In this document: positions 1-11,163 of the stretch, piece by piece | Layout: the number at the start of each line of letters is the position of its first letter | Position numbering within the stretch: position 1 is the stretch's first letter | Position numbers and translations under genes: made by a program | Notes under the pieces: model-generated | What the model was told of the DNA's origin: nothing | Database searches by the model: none | What the model saw: only the letters and a program-made list of their open reading frames with translations | Assembly (NCBI GenBank): GCA_016806645.1 | Contig: JACSYO010000471.1 | Location: forward strand, 3,353,501 to 3,417,500 | From: Ophiodon elongatus | Lineage: Eukaryota; Chordata; Actinopteri; Perciformes; Hexagrammidae | DNA length: 64,000 bases | Reading direction: 5' to 3'

Positions 1-216
1 ATTAAAGGAGCATGTCAGCCAGTGCAACAATGTTTTTAATAGTTTTTGGACAACAATGGAGGTCTATTATAATAAGATATATCAGGTTTTGACTATTTGT
101 TGGGATTTGAGCCTGAGTACATCATACTTGCAAATTTTAACTTAAGAAGAATTCCACAAGGCCACATTCCCTGCATCATAGCAGCTGCAGAAGTGGCATA
201 ATGTGCCTGTTTTCAT

Positions 217-217
217 G

Positions 218-266
<49 letters not shown>
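217..266. repeat. (GT)n microsatellite
   Basis: About 50 bases of alternating GT, with one imperfection near the left end (GTGTGTGCGTGT). The histidine/threonine-rich open frame on the other strand is simply this repeat translated. Confidence 0.95.
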
Positions 267-267
<1 letters not shown>

Positions 268-955
268 TTTCATGTGTATTTCTGTGGTAATGACGGGTAA
301 TTACTGCTACTGAGACCCTTGTTGCATTATTATACAGTGGAGTTTGCAGATGCATTGCGCCTGCACAGCTTGGTCTCAGCGACACAGCTCCATATCTCGC
401 TCGACCTCAAGTAATCTTGGTATATATTTTTGTAGTCTAGCGAAATCCATGTATCTCTATATTTGGTTTTTTTAAGGTTTTTTTATTATAGGCTAAATGC
501 TTTTTTGTGGGTTCAGACAATTATTTTATGTTGTAGACTAAAAACACTCTAAAAAAACAAAACTTGTGTGGTGGATAAATGCTTTTCATTCTAAAGTGGC
601 GACATGTGACTTTGTAGAGTGGAGTAAGACATTGGTGTTTCAAGTTTCAAGAGCTAACTCTAAATTAATCATCATTTTTCTTTTAAATTTACACACGCAT
701 GCTTTACATTTTCCCAGAATGCTCAGCAGCTCCAGCATAAGAACAGTTGGATTCTGGCCTTGAATGAAGGACATTGCATATAATGACGCACACACTGCAG
801 CAGTGTTTAGGATAAAAAAAAGGTGTCCTCTACATCTCTTATAAATTCACCCATAAGTCCTCAATGTAATGTAAATTAATTTAGGAGAGGATGCAAGCAT
901 GGACCCCTATAGTCATCTGACAAAAAGATTAAAGTAATATATAAACGACATTCAG

Positions 956-1378
956 AGCATTAATATAGCAGCAAACACCTATTTACTGTGTTTACCTGAG
1001 CAGAGATTGAAGTCATGCTCCCACTGTGTGTGTTGTTATCAGAGCTTGTCCTTGCTTTGTTGACAAGCGAGGCCGGCCATTGTGCACTTTTAGGGCATGT
1101 AAGTGCATGTGAGCGTGCCCCCACTGGTTAGCTGTGCCCTGCTCTCATACAGCTTTTATAGATGATAACGCAGCCACGACAGCGTTGTCGCAGAAGAGTA
1201 GCACCAATCCTCCGGTTCCCCCTTAGGTAAAGACTGTTAGCTCTGTCAGCAAGTTTACTGTAGTTTGCTTCTTTACCGCTATTAGCACGGTTAGCTATTA
1301 GGCGTCAGCTCAGGCGTCGCCATGTCGATAACCGTTGAGAGGCAATAGAAATGCTCCCAATCTCGTATTATGCACCTT
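956..1378 (+). repeat. Dispersed repeat family R2, copy 1
   Basis: This segment aligns over about 400 bases with 32433-32832 in the same orientation. Shared landmarks, in the same order, are TTCAGAGCATTAATATAGC, an AGTAGCACCAA block, a GTAGCTCTGTCAGCA-like block, a GTTAGC-rich block and TCAG.TGTCGCCATGT. Spacing between landmarks differs by small insertions and deletions, as expected of two old copies of an interspersed element. No coding capacity or clear terminal inverted repeats were seen, so the class is unknown. Confidence 0.7.
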
Positions 1379-4332
1379 TAATGATGATAATATAAAATGA
1401 TATTCATCATGTTACAGCACTCCTTGAGCTGATCCTTACGCAGCATTCTCCAGAAGGACCTGAATGTTTGAGTCAATTTCTCATTTTTAAGAGTTTATTT
1501 GTGCAAACATTTAATCAAGCTTTTATCATTATCCAAGTTTTGATGCATTCATCACATCCCTGAAAGCATTGGTTGCTTAGCGATTGTAAAATATAAAGGA
1601 TGTATCAGAAGGAAGGACAGGCTAAATTTAGCATTTACCAGAGGTGGAAAGACTCCACATAAACTTTTCTAAGATCTTTTAGTTTAATGTAGCGTCATTC
1701 TTGCTTGTCATGTTAAAAGTGTTTGTTCTCCATTAGAAGAAAGCTTCTAAATAGATTTTTTATATAAAATGCTAATTTATCTTGGCATCTGGGCCTGTGA
1801 GATTGACAATGTGGTCAGGTTTATCTAAATGCTTAGAATTCAAAGTATCTTTGACTTTGAATAATCTGGTTAATATAACAGGGAAGCAATATTTTTTGCT
1901 ATCACTGCAAGACCATGATGGCATTTAAATGTAAAAAAAAAAACTATGAAAAATAGAGTACAAATTGTATGACTTAATTTACTTTACAAGTTAGCATGAA
2001 CAGCTTTGAGTAGAACTTTTCAGACAATTCTGTAGATTGTTCACAACAAAGGTAGGTTTAATTATTATAAAGTATTTTGACCTGTTGATTATTTATTTTG
2101 ACAGGATGTGGACTAGACTAATTAAAGTCTGGGACGTAAAACTATCTGGACATTGAAATCTTGCCCAAAATCTTGTCAGAGTTTAATGTCGAGTGCTGCA
2201 CGTCGAACTTTTGCTCCGAGCTGACGTAATAAGGTCCCTTCTGTTCCCTCTCTTCGCCCATTACATTATAATCAATTCATACTGCACACGGTGCTCTTAT
2301 TGTTTGCTTTCTCCACCATCACCTCCTACCCTTGGCAGCCATAGCAACCAGATCTGTGGACCATTTAATCCTCACATCCCTTTTTATGTGAGGGCGTCTC
2401 TGTGAGGTGACCTTGTGCTCAGAAGATTGATAACAAGGCATTTTAATGTACATGAGCTGGGTGGTCATCTGTCATGTTGACTATTGCATCGTTGCCCTTT
2501 TCACCTTCTTCAGCTTTAGAGTCCAATCATAGTCTCGGCATGTGTGTTCTGCCATTCCTCTTGTAGTTTTTAGCACCAGTGTGTCGCCTTGCTACTGAAG
2601 TGGTACTTTATAGCCTTTCCTGTTGATTTGTTGTAATGTGTCCTACATGCTAATTTTCCTGTTTACTTGTCTGCCTGATATCAGATGTAACCCTCAATAT
2701 GAATCAACCTGCCTTCTACTGTATGTGATGTGTTTTGTGCGTGTGTATTTGAGTCTTCCTTACTGCGTGCAAGTTATCTCATCAGTACAATAAGTGTATC
2801 CAGTTTAGTTGCAGTAAATGTAAGTGCACTGGACTATGTATAAACTTACAACTATATCCCAGGGGAGCTTGTGTGAATAACAAAGCATCTGCCCTGCATG
2901 GGACCACAGAGGGCTAACTTTGTGTCACCTCTGTTGTGATAATCTAATTGAAGACAATATCTACTTATGTGGCAAGGGCCTTAATGTACTGTTGGTCCTG
3001 GTTTATTATCTAATCTTTGGTTCTTGTTTAAAAATCCAATTTTAAAGCAGCTATAATCAAACATTTTATAAAAACAATGTATCAAATGACAATGTGAAAG
3101 GGGTCATTTGAATCTGCATCCCCCTGCTTTATGGAGATGGGGAGTTTCAGCTCATTGTTTAGCTGTTGGCCACAACATCTGCATCTTACTGATTTGGTGC
3201 ATTCTCACTGCTCTCATAGCGTCATTTTCTGCAAATGCAGGCAGCTGCTTGCAGTAAAAAAAGACCTAAAAACCGATGTTCGCTTCCTGATCAGCACCAA
3301 ACCGCAGCCAGACACAGTTAGCCACTAGATGGTGAACATAGTCCCTCGAGAGGTGGTGGAGATCAAAACCAGAGCTTAAAGAGAGGGAATAGAGTGGACA
3401 CAAACTCAGCTCCGAATGAATGATAATGTTGCTCAGTAACAGCTGGATGTGTAAATATCACAACTGTTTGCTAACAAGTTCACCACATCAACTTAAACGA
3501 CGATGGTATGACAACGTGGTGTTCAAAACCATCTTTTGTGCCAGCAGTGGCCAAAAAGACCTTAATTGTTTACATTTATGTTGCATTTTCCTAAAATTGT
3601 ATGTATAATCAAATGATCACATTCCAAACCTGGGCCAGGTATTATGAGATAGAAAACTCGCATTGCACAGAAAGTGGGAGGAGGAATATAAAAAGAGCTG
3701 AACTCCAACAAGAACAGGCTGGTCAACTCAAGGTGGAAAGAATCTGAATTATATCATAACTTAAATAAACGGTACAAGCTACGGCATCATGTATAAATCT
3801 TACTGATGTAATGAAGGGACATGTATTAAAAGCTCATTGGACAAGACCATAAGCTGTTTATTTTAACAACATACTGATATTGATCGCTCGCACACTGCTG
3901 CATGCACATCACGTCCTGTGCTAAAGACTACTGCAGCTGCAGTTCACACATTTGCCCTGTCCCTCACCGGAGTGATAAGATGAACCAGAGGGAAGGACTT
4001 CATCAAAGGAACGGAAACATTACATCATCCCCGAGGTCTCCCCTGTGTCTTAAAAAAGACGCATCATGATAATGGAAAATATAATAATGTAATGAGCCCC
4101 GGGGGAAAGAAAGGACAACGGGGGAAACCAGCCTGCATCATCTGGAGCTCATATCAAAGACAGTTCAGTCCCAGATGTTTACCACACTGCATGGAAATCA
4201 TCATTCAACATGTTTAATACAGATTTTAAATACAGATTTCAGACATTAGATGTTGCTGTTAAAGGCTGTCAGCCTAATAACAGAGCACTTGATCATCTGA
4301 GGATTAAGTGTAGCCTAATATAGTCCACCACT

Positions 4333-4339
4333 TATAAAT
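4333..4339 (+). promoter_or_regulatory. Probable TATA box of amigo1
   Basis: A TATAAAT motif lies about 235 bases upstream of a good splice donor (AAG|GTAAAG, intron starting at 4575). Transcription starting near 4363-4370 would give a non-coding first exon of about 205 bases ending at 4574. The acceptor ACATGCAG at about 5817-5824 would join it to the coding exon. This is inferred from motif and splice signals only. Confidence 0.4.
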
Positions 4340-4364
4340 GTTGAGAGGCAGAGGGACACACCCC

Positions 4365-4574
4365 CTGCTCTGCTGTTTGCGCCCCTCAGATCAACTATCA
4401 GATGGTTGCATTTCCTCATCAGTGCGGACCGCGGACCGGCTTTTCCCCGGTTATTCTGGTGATCGCTGCTGCTGTGATGAAGAGGATGCGACTGTCCTGT
4501 AGCGGATCGCTTTCCAGACCGGACTGTTGAAGACTCCCCTCTTTTTCTCTTCGGATCTTTAGAAACCAAGAAAA
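4365..4574 (+). other. amigo1: Candidate 5'UTR exon of amigo1
   Basis: The segment lies between the TATA motif and a consensus donor at 4575. It is somewhat more GC-rich than its surroundings and has no credible coding frame. Spliced to the acceptor near 5824 it would leave a short leader of about 57 bases before the amigo1 ATG. Non-coding first exons are usual for genes whose whole coding sequence sits in one exon, as in AMIGO1. Transcript evidence would be needed to confirm it. Confidence 0.35.
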
Positions 4575-5881
4575 GGTAAAGGAACTAGCGGGCGGGACAC
4601 CTCAGCCTGCTGGGACAAATATCTGTGACACAATGAGGAGATTTGATGATGGTCGGAGGAGGCAGTTAAAACAAACTGCAGCATGTTAATAATCTTTCAG
4701 GATATCTATTTTATTTTAAATATGACGCCGAGATTCGTTTCGCTAATTCATCAATTGCGGTATGACGACATGTTTGCTGTCCATCCATCATCCGTAACCT
4801 TTTGACCATCTGGTGCACCCATAATCATTGTCAGCAAATTGAATGGGCGTTATCTAAATGCTGCAGACGGGCCAAATTGCCCCTAGCACGTTGTGAAAGT
4901 GAAAGTTAATGTTGTGAATTAAAACAGAACAAATACAGGCTTCGACAACAAAACTACTTGGTTAGGTTTCAGGTAAAGATTGTGTTTTTTTTTTAAATGT
5001 TTATGCTTGTTATGTAACTTACGTATAAATAAAAATAAATCAACATTCGCTTTTGGTTTCAAACAGGACCAAGCCCCCTGCCAGGTGCCTGTCTAGATGG
5101 TAGACAGGATTTGCAAAACTCTGGCGAGATGTTTGAGGTTAGCATTGACCTTTGAAAGGTTATGGTTAGCGACCCAGGTTGTGAGGCTTACTGGAGTTTT
5201 TGCAAGTTCCCCAGAATGAGCTGCAGGGTTTGAAGCCAATTTGACACAGTGGCCAAAGCATGGAATTACAACTTCAAGGTCCATCAAATGTTCCCATACA
5301 CTTACATTGCGAAAGAGACATCTGATTCATGGATGCAGAAAATTCAGGTAATTTTATACCTGACAGTTTAATTTTTTGGGCTTCATGCACCACTGGGCAA
5401 TTTTTCATTGAAATGAACGGGGCCCCGCCTCCAATGCTGTATCCAGCTCTCTTTATGCATCCATGCACAGGACACGAACAGCAGTCTTCTGCATCAAAGT
5501 TCTGTGTTTGTTTGAGCCTTCCATCACTCCTGTCATAATTACTACGGTTTCTAGAGATCGGCGGCATCTTCTTGTATTTGTATTGGTGATCAACCACAGT
5601 AGATGTAACAGGCTCCTTATAACCCATAACTCTGAAGCTGACAACTGCTTATATTGCCCATTCAATCAGCTGATAACCTTCAAAGCAGGTGTCTAGTTAA
5701 GAGCCTCTGAAATGCACCCCTGGGTGCATTAGAGCATGAGATGCTGTGAGCATTAAGGACAAAATATATGTAATTTGGATCCTCTGTAAAACAGTGCTGA
5801 TTTATTGATCTCATTATACATGCAGCTCCACGAATCTCCTCCGAAGACTAGAAGACTGCTCTAGTTTATAACCTTGACACG

Positions 5882-7420
5882 ATGGGGGGGTCACTCTGGA
5901 TTTCCCATGGTGCTACTGAAGCGGTTTTCAGAGGAAGCAGCTTTATCGCAGTTCTACCTCTGGCTTTATTGTTGCCAACAGTAAGAGTCAGTGCCCAGTT
6001 AATAGGAAGCCCTCTGAACTGCCACAAGATGTGTGTGTGTGCCAGCAACATCATCAGCTGCTCCAAGATGAATCTAACCAACGTTCCCATCAGTCTTCCA
6101 CAATATACAGCTGTTCTGGACCTCAGCTTCAACACCATCACCAAGCTACGTGCTGACTGGACCACCGTCACACTCGACAAACTACAAAGCCTGCTTCTCA
6201 GCCACAACGGCCTCACCTTCCTCTCCTCTGAGGCCTTTGTGAATGTGAAAAAGCTTCAATACCTGGACCTTTCCTCTAATGGAATCCGCCAGCTGGACGA
6301 GTTCATTTTTGAGCCGCTTGAGCACCTGGAGGTGCTGCTGCTTTACAGCAACCGCATCTCTCAGATAGATCGCTCCGCCTTCTCTGGTCTCAACAGCCTG
6401 CAGAAGCTCTACCTGAGCCACAACCAGATCTCACGCTTACCCATGGAGCTGGTGAAGGACCGGAGCCGCCTGGACACTCTTAGACTGCTGGATGTATCCT
6501 CTAATCGAATGAAAGCCCTGCCTCTCAATGAACTTCAGGCTCTGCCCGCCTGGATCAAGAATGGCCTGTACTTTCATAACAACCCTCTGCCCTGCAGCTG
6601 CGAGGTGCATGAAATGGTGGCACTCTGGTACCTTAAGGAGCTCAGCTCTGCCACGGACTTCAGGAGAAGCCACACTTGTGTGATACCAGGCATTCAGAAA
6701 GAGAAAATTGCCATACTGGATCTGGACAGGGTTTATTTGAACTGCACTGAGGTCACGGTTATGGAGAAAATAGCCTACTTGGAACAGTTCCTAGTCCTGG
6801 ACTGTGACACCAGGGAGAGGAACATGACGAAGAGCTGGGTGCTACCTGGAAACATCCCAGTGTCTCCAGCATGCAAGACTGCTGTGGTGCGTCATGATGA
6901 TGGCGCTCTCCAGATTGGGCCCCTGAAGGCGGAGGACTCTGGGGTCTACACCTGCTATGCCACCAGTGAATCCTTCAATGAGACAGTGTATATAACTGTA
7001 ATGGTGTTTAATTCCACCGAGAATGGGGGACTGGAGAACCTAAAAACAGCTTACACCACCCTCATAGGATGTCTGGTCAGTTTAGTTATGGTTCTCATCT
7101 ACCTCTATCTCACACCTTGCCGCTACGCTTGTTGTCCAGGTCAGGGTCTTGAGAAAAGTGACCCCAGAGACAGCCTCCACTCTTCAACTGTTAGCATCTC
7201 TCACGCACACATGGAGACGGAGCAAGACAGAGCGGAAAGCGGAGGCTTTGTCAACAAACGTAGCGCCTTTCTGCAACCTAAGGACCAGCTGGAGCAGAAT
7301 GGGAGGTTGAACCCAATAGGCGAGGAAGATGAGGAGTGGCAGGGGGACAACAGGGAGAGAAGGAGGTCTGACGCAGAGTCTGTCAGCTCTGTGTGCTCCG
7401 ATACCCCCATGGTGGTGTAA
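5882..7420 (+). CDS. amigo1: AMIGO1: LRR/Ig neuronal adhesion protein
   Basis: A single coding exon of 512 residues; human AMIGO1 has 493. Seen in order: a hydrophobic signal region (about 20-38); a cysteine-rich LRR N-cap (Cys47, 51, 53, 60); about six leucine-rich repeats; an LRR C-cap with the PCSCE motif; one Ig domain with DSGVYTCYA; and a transmembrane helix (about 390-411) followed by TPCR. The acidic cytoplasmic tail ends in SVSSVCSDTPMVV, closely matching the AMIGO1 C-terminus and separating it from AMIGO2 and AMIGO3. AMIGO1 is a plasma-membrane homophilic and heterophilic adhesion protein of neurons and an auxiliary subunit of Kv2 potassium channels. The chosen ATG is the first in frame and gives a signal anchor of normal length. 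The next gene downstream is the convergent protease. Confidence 0.96.
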   Translation: MGGSLWISHGATEAVFRGSSFIAVLPLALLLPTVRVSAQLIGSPLNCHKMCVCASNIISCSKMNLTNVPISLPQYTAVLDLSFNTITKLRADWTTVTLDKLQSLLLSHNGLTFLSSEAFVNVKKLQYLDLSSNGIRQLDEFIFEPLEHLEVLLLYSNRISQIDRSAFSGLNSLQKLYLSHNQISRLPMELVKDRSRLDTLRLLDVSSNRMKALPLNELQALPAWIKNGLYFHNNPLPCSCEVHEMVALWYLKELSSATDFRRSHTCVIPGIQKEKIAILDLDRVYLNCTEVTVMEKIAYLEQFLVLDCDTRERNMTKSWVLPGNIPVSPACKTAVVRHDDGALQIGPLKAEDSGVYTCYATSESFNETVYITVMVFNSTENGGLENLKTAYTTLIGCLVSLVMVLIYLYLTPCRYACCPGQGLEKSDPRDSLHSSTVSISHAHMETEQDRAESGGFVNKRSAFLQPKDQLEQNGRLNPIGEEDEEWQGDNRERRRSDAESVSSVCSDTPMVV

Positions 7421-7563
7421 AAGTCAGTGGCATCGCCGGAGGGTAAGACAGTGATGTTTCGACCCATGTGGCTGCTACAGAGAAAGCTATGCTTTGAATG
7501 TGTGCAAGATTCAAAAGTTAAAGCTTTAGTTGTCTCTCACAGCTGATGGCATGTACTGTTGAT

Positions 7564-7573
7564 AATAAATAAA
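7564..7573 (+). terminator. Polyadenylation signals of amigo1
   Basis: Two overlapping AATAAA hexamers lie about 145 bases after the amigo1 stop, and an A-tract begins near 7595. This would give a short 3'UTR. A longer 3'UTR using later signals (for example near 9345) is also possible. Confidence 0.45.
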
Positions 7574-8945
7574 CTGTCAGAGCAATGTCTTGATTAAAAA
7601 AAAAAAGCAATTTAGAAACACCACAAAACATTCTGATAATGCAGAGAAATGTGGTTAAAATCATTTGTCAGTTGTCGCACAGAATTAAAATTGTTTGTTT
7701 TATTGCTTAACCTAAATTGTCTTTCAAAAAATGCAACTAATTATATTACTATTTGCAATAATGTCACTTTTACGGCAAACCATTGGCTGGCCCTGCAAGA
7801 AATTGCTCTGCGCGTAGGAATATAACAGTTTAAAACATTTTATTTTTTATTTTTGATAGAGGTTCTTCAAAAGAAATAAACAAATACTAACTCTTAGCAC
7901 TAATTACTCAGAGAAAACAAACAGCATGAAAACAGCTTGCTACGACTTAAACTGAGTCTGCGCTTTTTTATGCACTAGGGAGCATGACACTACAAAGATG
8001 TTGGACAAAAGTTGCTGCTTGAAAGAGAAGCTATTTTATGCAGAGCTTGCAGAGCTCACCTAATTATCACTACAAGATGTTTATGTATGCCATGTTTTAC
8101 ATTCCGGTTTGGTTTTGTATGCCTTTACGGGAGATGATACTGTAAGGACTACTACTCTTATGCAATTTTATCTATCGATATTATTTCTGATTTGAGTGTG
8201 ATTCAATTAATAATATGTGTGTTTGCAGTAACTGAGCTTCTGTTGAGCTGCCTTTTTTTAAATACTTCTTTGTATTCAAGTCTATTTTAAGTCATTTTGG
8301 ATTCAGAATCATTAACCCAGCCTTTTGTGATACATACTCACTTTATTCAGAAATCTTAATTTCTATTAAATTAAATTTGAAATTGTCTCTTCATATGAAG
8401 AAAAGACATCATAACAAAAGTTGACTATTAACAGACAAATGTACCCAGTAATTTAAGTGCATGGTCCTTTCCAGGTGACACTGCAAACAATATTGACCAA
8501 AGATCTTTTAGTACAGATGGTACACAAAGATTTGAATTTCCTTTTTGCAACATGTCTGCTTATTCTAACCATTTTAGGCCTAATTTGCATTTATGCCATT
8601 TTTAAAGAGATCTTATTAACATAACCTGTGGGGTCTGCAGAGAGTCACAGTTGACAGCTGCCCACTGTCAGTGTAGCTTCTGCAGAGTTCAGCCTCTAGT
8701 CTTCAGTTTGAACTGTTAAGAAAAGCTTAATCATGTTCGAAAAAATGCTATAATGTCAGCTCTAGTTTAGAATGGATACTTGAAAAGAAACACAAATAAC
8801 CCTACTTTCAGACTGCTTGCATAAATGTACATCCTGTCACACTGGACAGTTAATAGCAGCCGGGAAGCATCACCCGAGGGAAACAACTGAGAGCGAGTAC
8901 CATCGACTGAATGCTTTAGTGCCCAACCCTCAACAAATCAGCAAA

Positions 8946-8947
<2 letters not shown>

Positions 8948-8986
<39 letters not shown>

Positions 8987-8987
8987 C
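8948..8987. repeat. (CAGC)n microsatellite
   Basis: About ten uninterrupted copies of a CAGC/AGCC tetranucleotide in intergenic DNA. The Ala-Ser-Gln-Pro frame across it is a repeat artefact. Confidence 0.95.
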
Positions 8988-10892
8988 CAGTCTCATAAAC
9001 ACAGTCAGAAATAGCAGCTAGAAGTGCAGCCAGCACGCAGGCCTCCTGACGTAGATAAACTGTAAATGAAAGGTAGCCATTTTCAAACACGTCTTCTTTC
9101 AGTTACATCGCTGAAATACCTTCCAGTTGTTGATTTTAGAGGCTCACATCATAACTAGAACGGTGTCGAACAAAAGCTGTGTGTCCATTGTTTAAATAGA
9201 ACAAGAAACAACAGGAGATCCGTACAGATGATGTTTTCTCCAACTTAAAGCCACTCTTGATCTGTTGCCGATGAGTTATTGTCACACAGTTTAAAGTAGC
9301 ACCGTTAATAATACAATACAAACGTAATTATTCATACTAATAGAATAATAAAAAAACACAGCAATCCCAGATGATATATGTAGCAATGCACTGTAAATGT
9401 ACTTTTATTTTGAAGGAACTATTACTCTTATCCTGTCACTTCTCATGGTGCTTTTTCAAGACAATTTAGGTGAATCAATGCCTTAATTAAATGTGTCACT
9501 GAAAACTGTCATAGTAGCGTGGTCTAAAAGTATCATAATGTAGCTACATCATGAGGAACTTCATTGACTTATGTCTCTCAAAAGGGGAATATTGCTACTG
9601 TATGCTTGTACATATTTCCTTTGTCTTCGAAAAGTTACTTATAACCAAAGACTGTGTCATAGTTTGAGAATGAATAATCTACTTGTTTAGTGTTAACAGT
9701 CGGAACAGTTATATTGTCATTAGTATGTTCGGTTACAACTGTATTTATTTATGCCACAAACTTGTATTTTAATATATGCAATCCTGTATAAGGACTTCTT
9801 GTATTTTATTATTTGCTGTATTATATCTTGTATATTATTGTACTGTTTCTGTATTTCATAAACTACAAAAATACGTCAACAAAGAGTCAATGATTTCGTT
9901 TTATTCCTGTAAGGTGAATGCATTGAATCTGTCAAAAAGAACTGCAGTCACAGAAGTTACATGGATAGTTTGACATTTTGAGAAATTGACACCCAGGGAG
10001 TCGTATTTTATTGCACCTGCTGCTCAGGCTTACTTTCTTCTGGCAACATTCAGTGCTGCTGGCTTTTCACCCTTATTTGGCTTGTTGACCGTAAGATCTC
10101 CCTGAGCAGAGTGAGCCCTCTGATCTGTATTCACTCTCTTTGCCAGAAGAGAACAGCCAGTTGGATCAGTAATACACTGGTCTCCTGATGTTTGACATCT
10201 AATTTAGGCCTCAGATAACAGTGAAAAAAATGTCCTCCTAATGTTGTAGTTGTAGCAAGAAGCAAAATCATTATGTGGATCATGCGACATCACATTTCTT
10301 CACTTGACTTGATACATGAATTATTATTCAGAGTTGGATCTTTCTGACAGATGCCGCAGTGTGAAACCTCACCTGCGGCCCTGTAGCCCCTTTGCAGGAT
10401 GAATGATTGAACAGGTCTGCAGGGATGTCCATGCGCCTCATGTTACTATGTTTACCCACCATACATGCGACACCAGCCAGCTGTGTGTAACTAGATTGAA
10501 ACATTTGGAAAATGCACTGCAGCAATGCAGCATTACATTTTGAGATTAAAAGTATTTCATTACTAAAATGAAAAATGTGAATAATAACTTCAATAAAAGT
10601 GTTCATAGGAGGTGTGAGAGGGTTAACAATCAGTGTGTTTATGCACATGTTGAAATGGAAAAGAGCTGAATGACACATCCCCGTAAATCACAGATTATAA
10701 TTAGAACAAATGCAGCAGCCTAAAGAAAATCACAGACATAGATGGCATGAATGTAGGCCGGCGCCTGTTGACAATGAATGACCGGCAGTCGGTTCTGTGT
10801 TTTAGAGACTGAATTCTAAGTATGATGACTCATCCTCTCCTCAGGCCACTCCCAGGAGAATTACATGAATGGTGAAGGACTCACTGAGTCCT

Positions 10893-10906
10893 CTGCCATC
10901 TAGTGG
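10893..10906 (-). promoter_or_regulatory. CTCF-consensus site
   Basis: The minus strand reads CCACTAGATGGCAG, a full match to the core consensus CCASYAGRKGGCAS. A perfect match is expected about 0.015 times by chance in 64 kb on both strands. Two further matches flank rbm15. Binding is inferred from sequence only. Confidence 0.45.
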
Positions 10907-11163
10907 CCACCAAAACACAGATCCATATTGGAGTAAAACATTTGGGTTGATTCTTGAATCTGAATAGAATATTCTGGGGTAACTGTACAGGCATTTGAGT
11001 CCCTGAATTCCTCCTTCACAACAGAGAGATGCTGACTTTAATTAATATTTAATTAGATGAATTAACAAATATGAATGCTATTATAGGAGAGTTTGTTTTG
11101 CAGTGAATCATGGTTATAAAATAACGTAAATTACTTTAAACTGGCTCAGCTCTTCACTTGTAA

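Larger units (their letters stand above)
1..4330. other. Gene-free upstream region
   Basis: No open frame here looks coding: all are under 75 codons, have no recognisable domain and no consistent splice partners. The stretch holds a GT microsatellite (about 217-266) and a copy of a dispersed repeat (about 956-1378, listed separately). The remainder is AT-rich unique-looking DNA. Distal regulatory elements of amigo1 could lie here but cannot be seen without cross-species comparison. Confidence 0.6.
7600..11163. other. Intergenic: amigo1 to protease (convergent)
   Basis: No coding exon could be supported. Open frames are all short and AT-driven. It holds a CAGC tetranucleotide run (8948-8987) and a CTCF-consensus match (10893-10906). 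The 3' ends of both flanking convergent genes must fall in this stretch. Confidence 0.55.

Noticed and set aside
5274..5696. Several overlapping open frames of 70-117 codons on both strands
   Set aside because: Open on both strands in several frames with no consistent product. The sequence looks like an interspersed element, but no second copy exists in the window to prove it.
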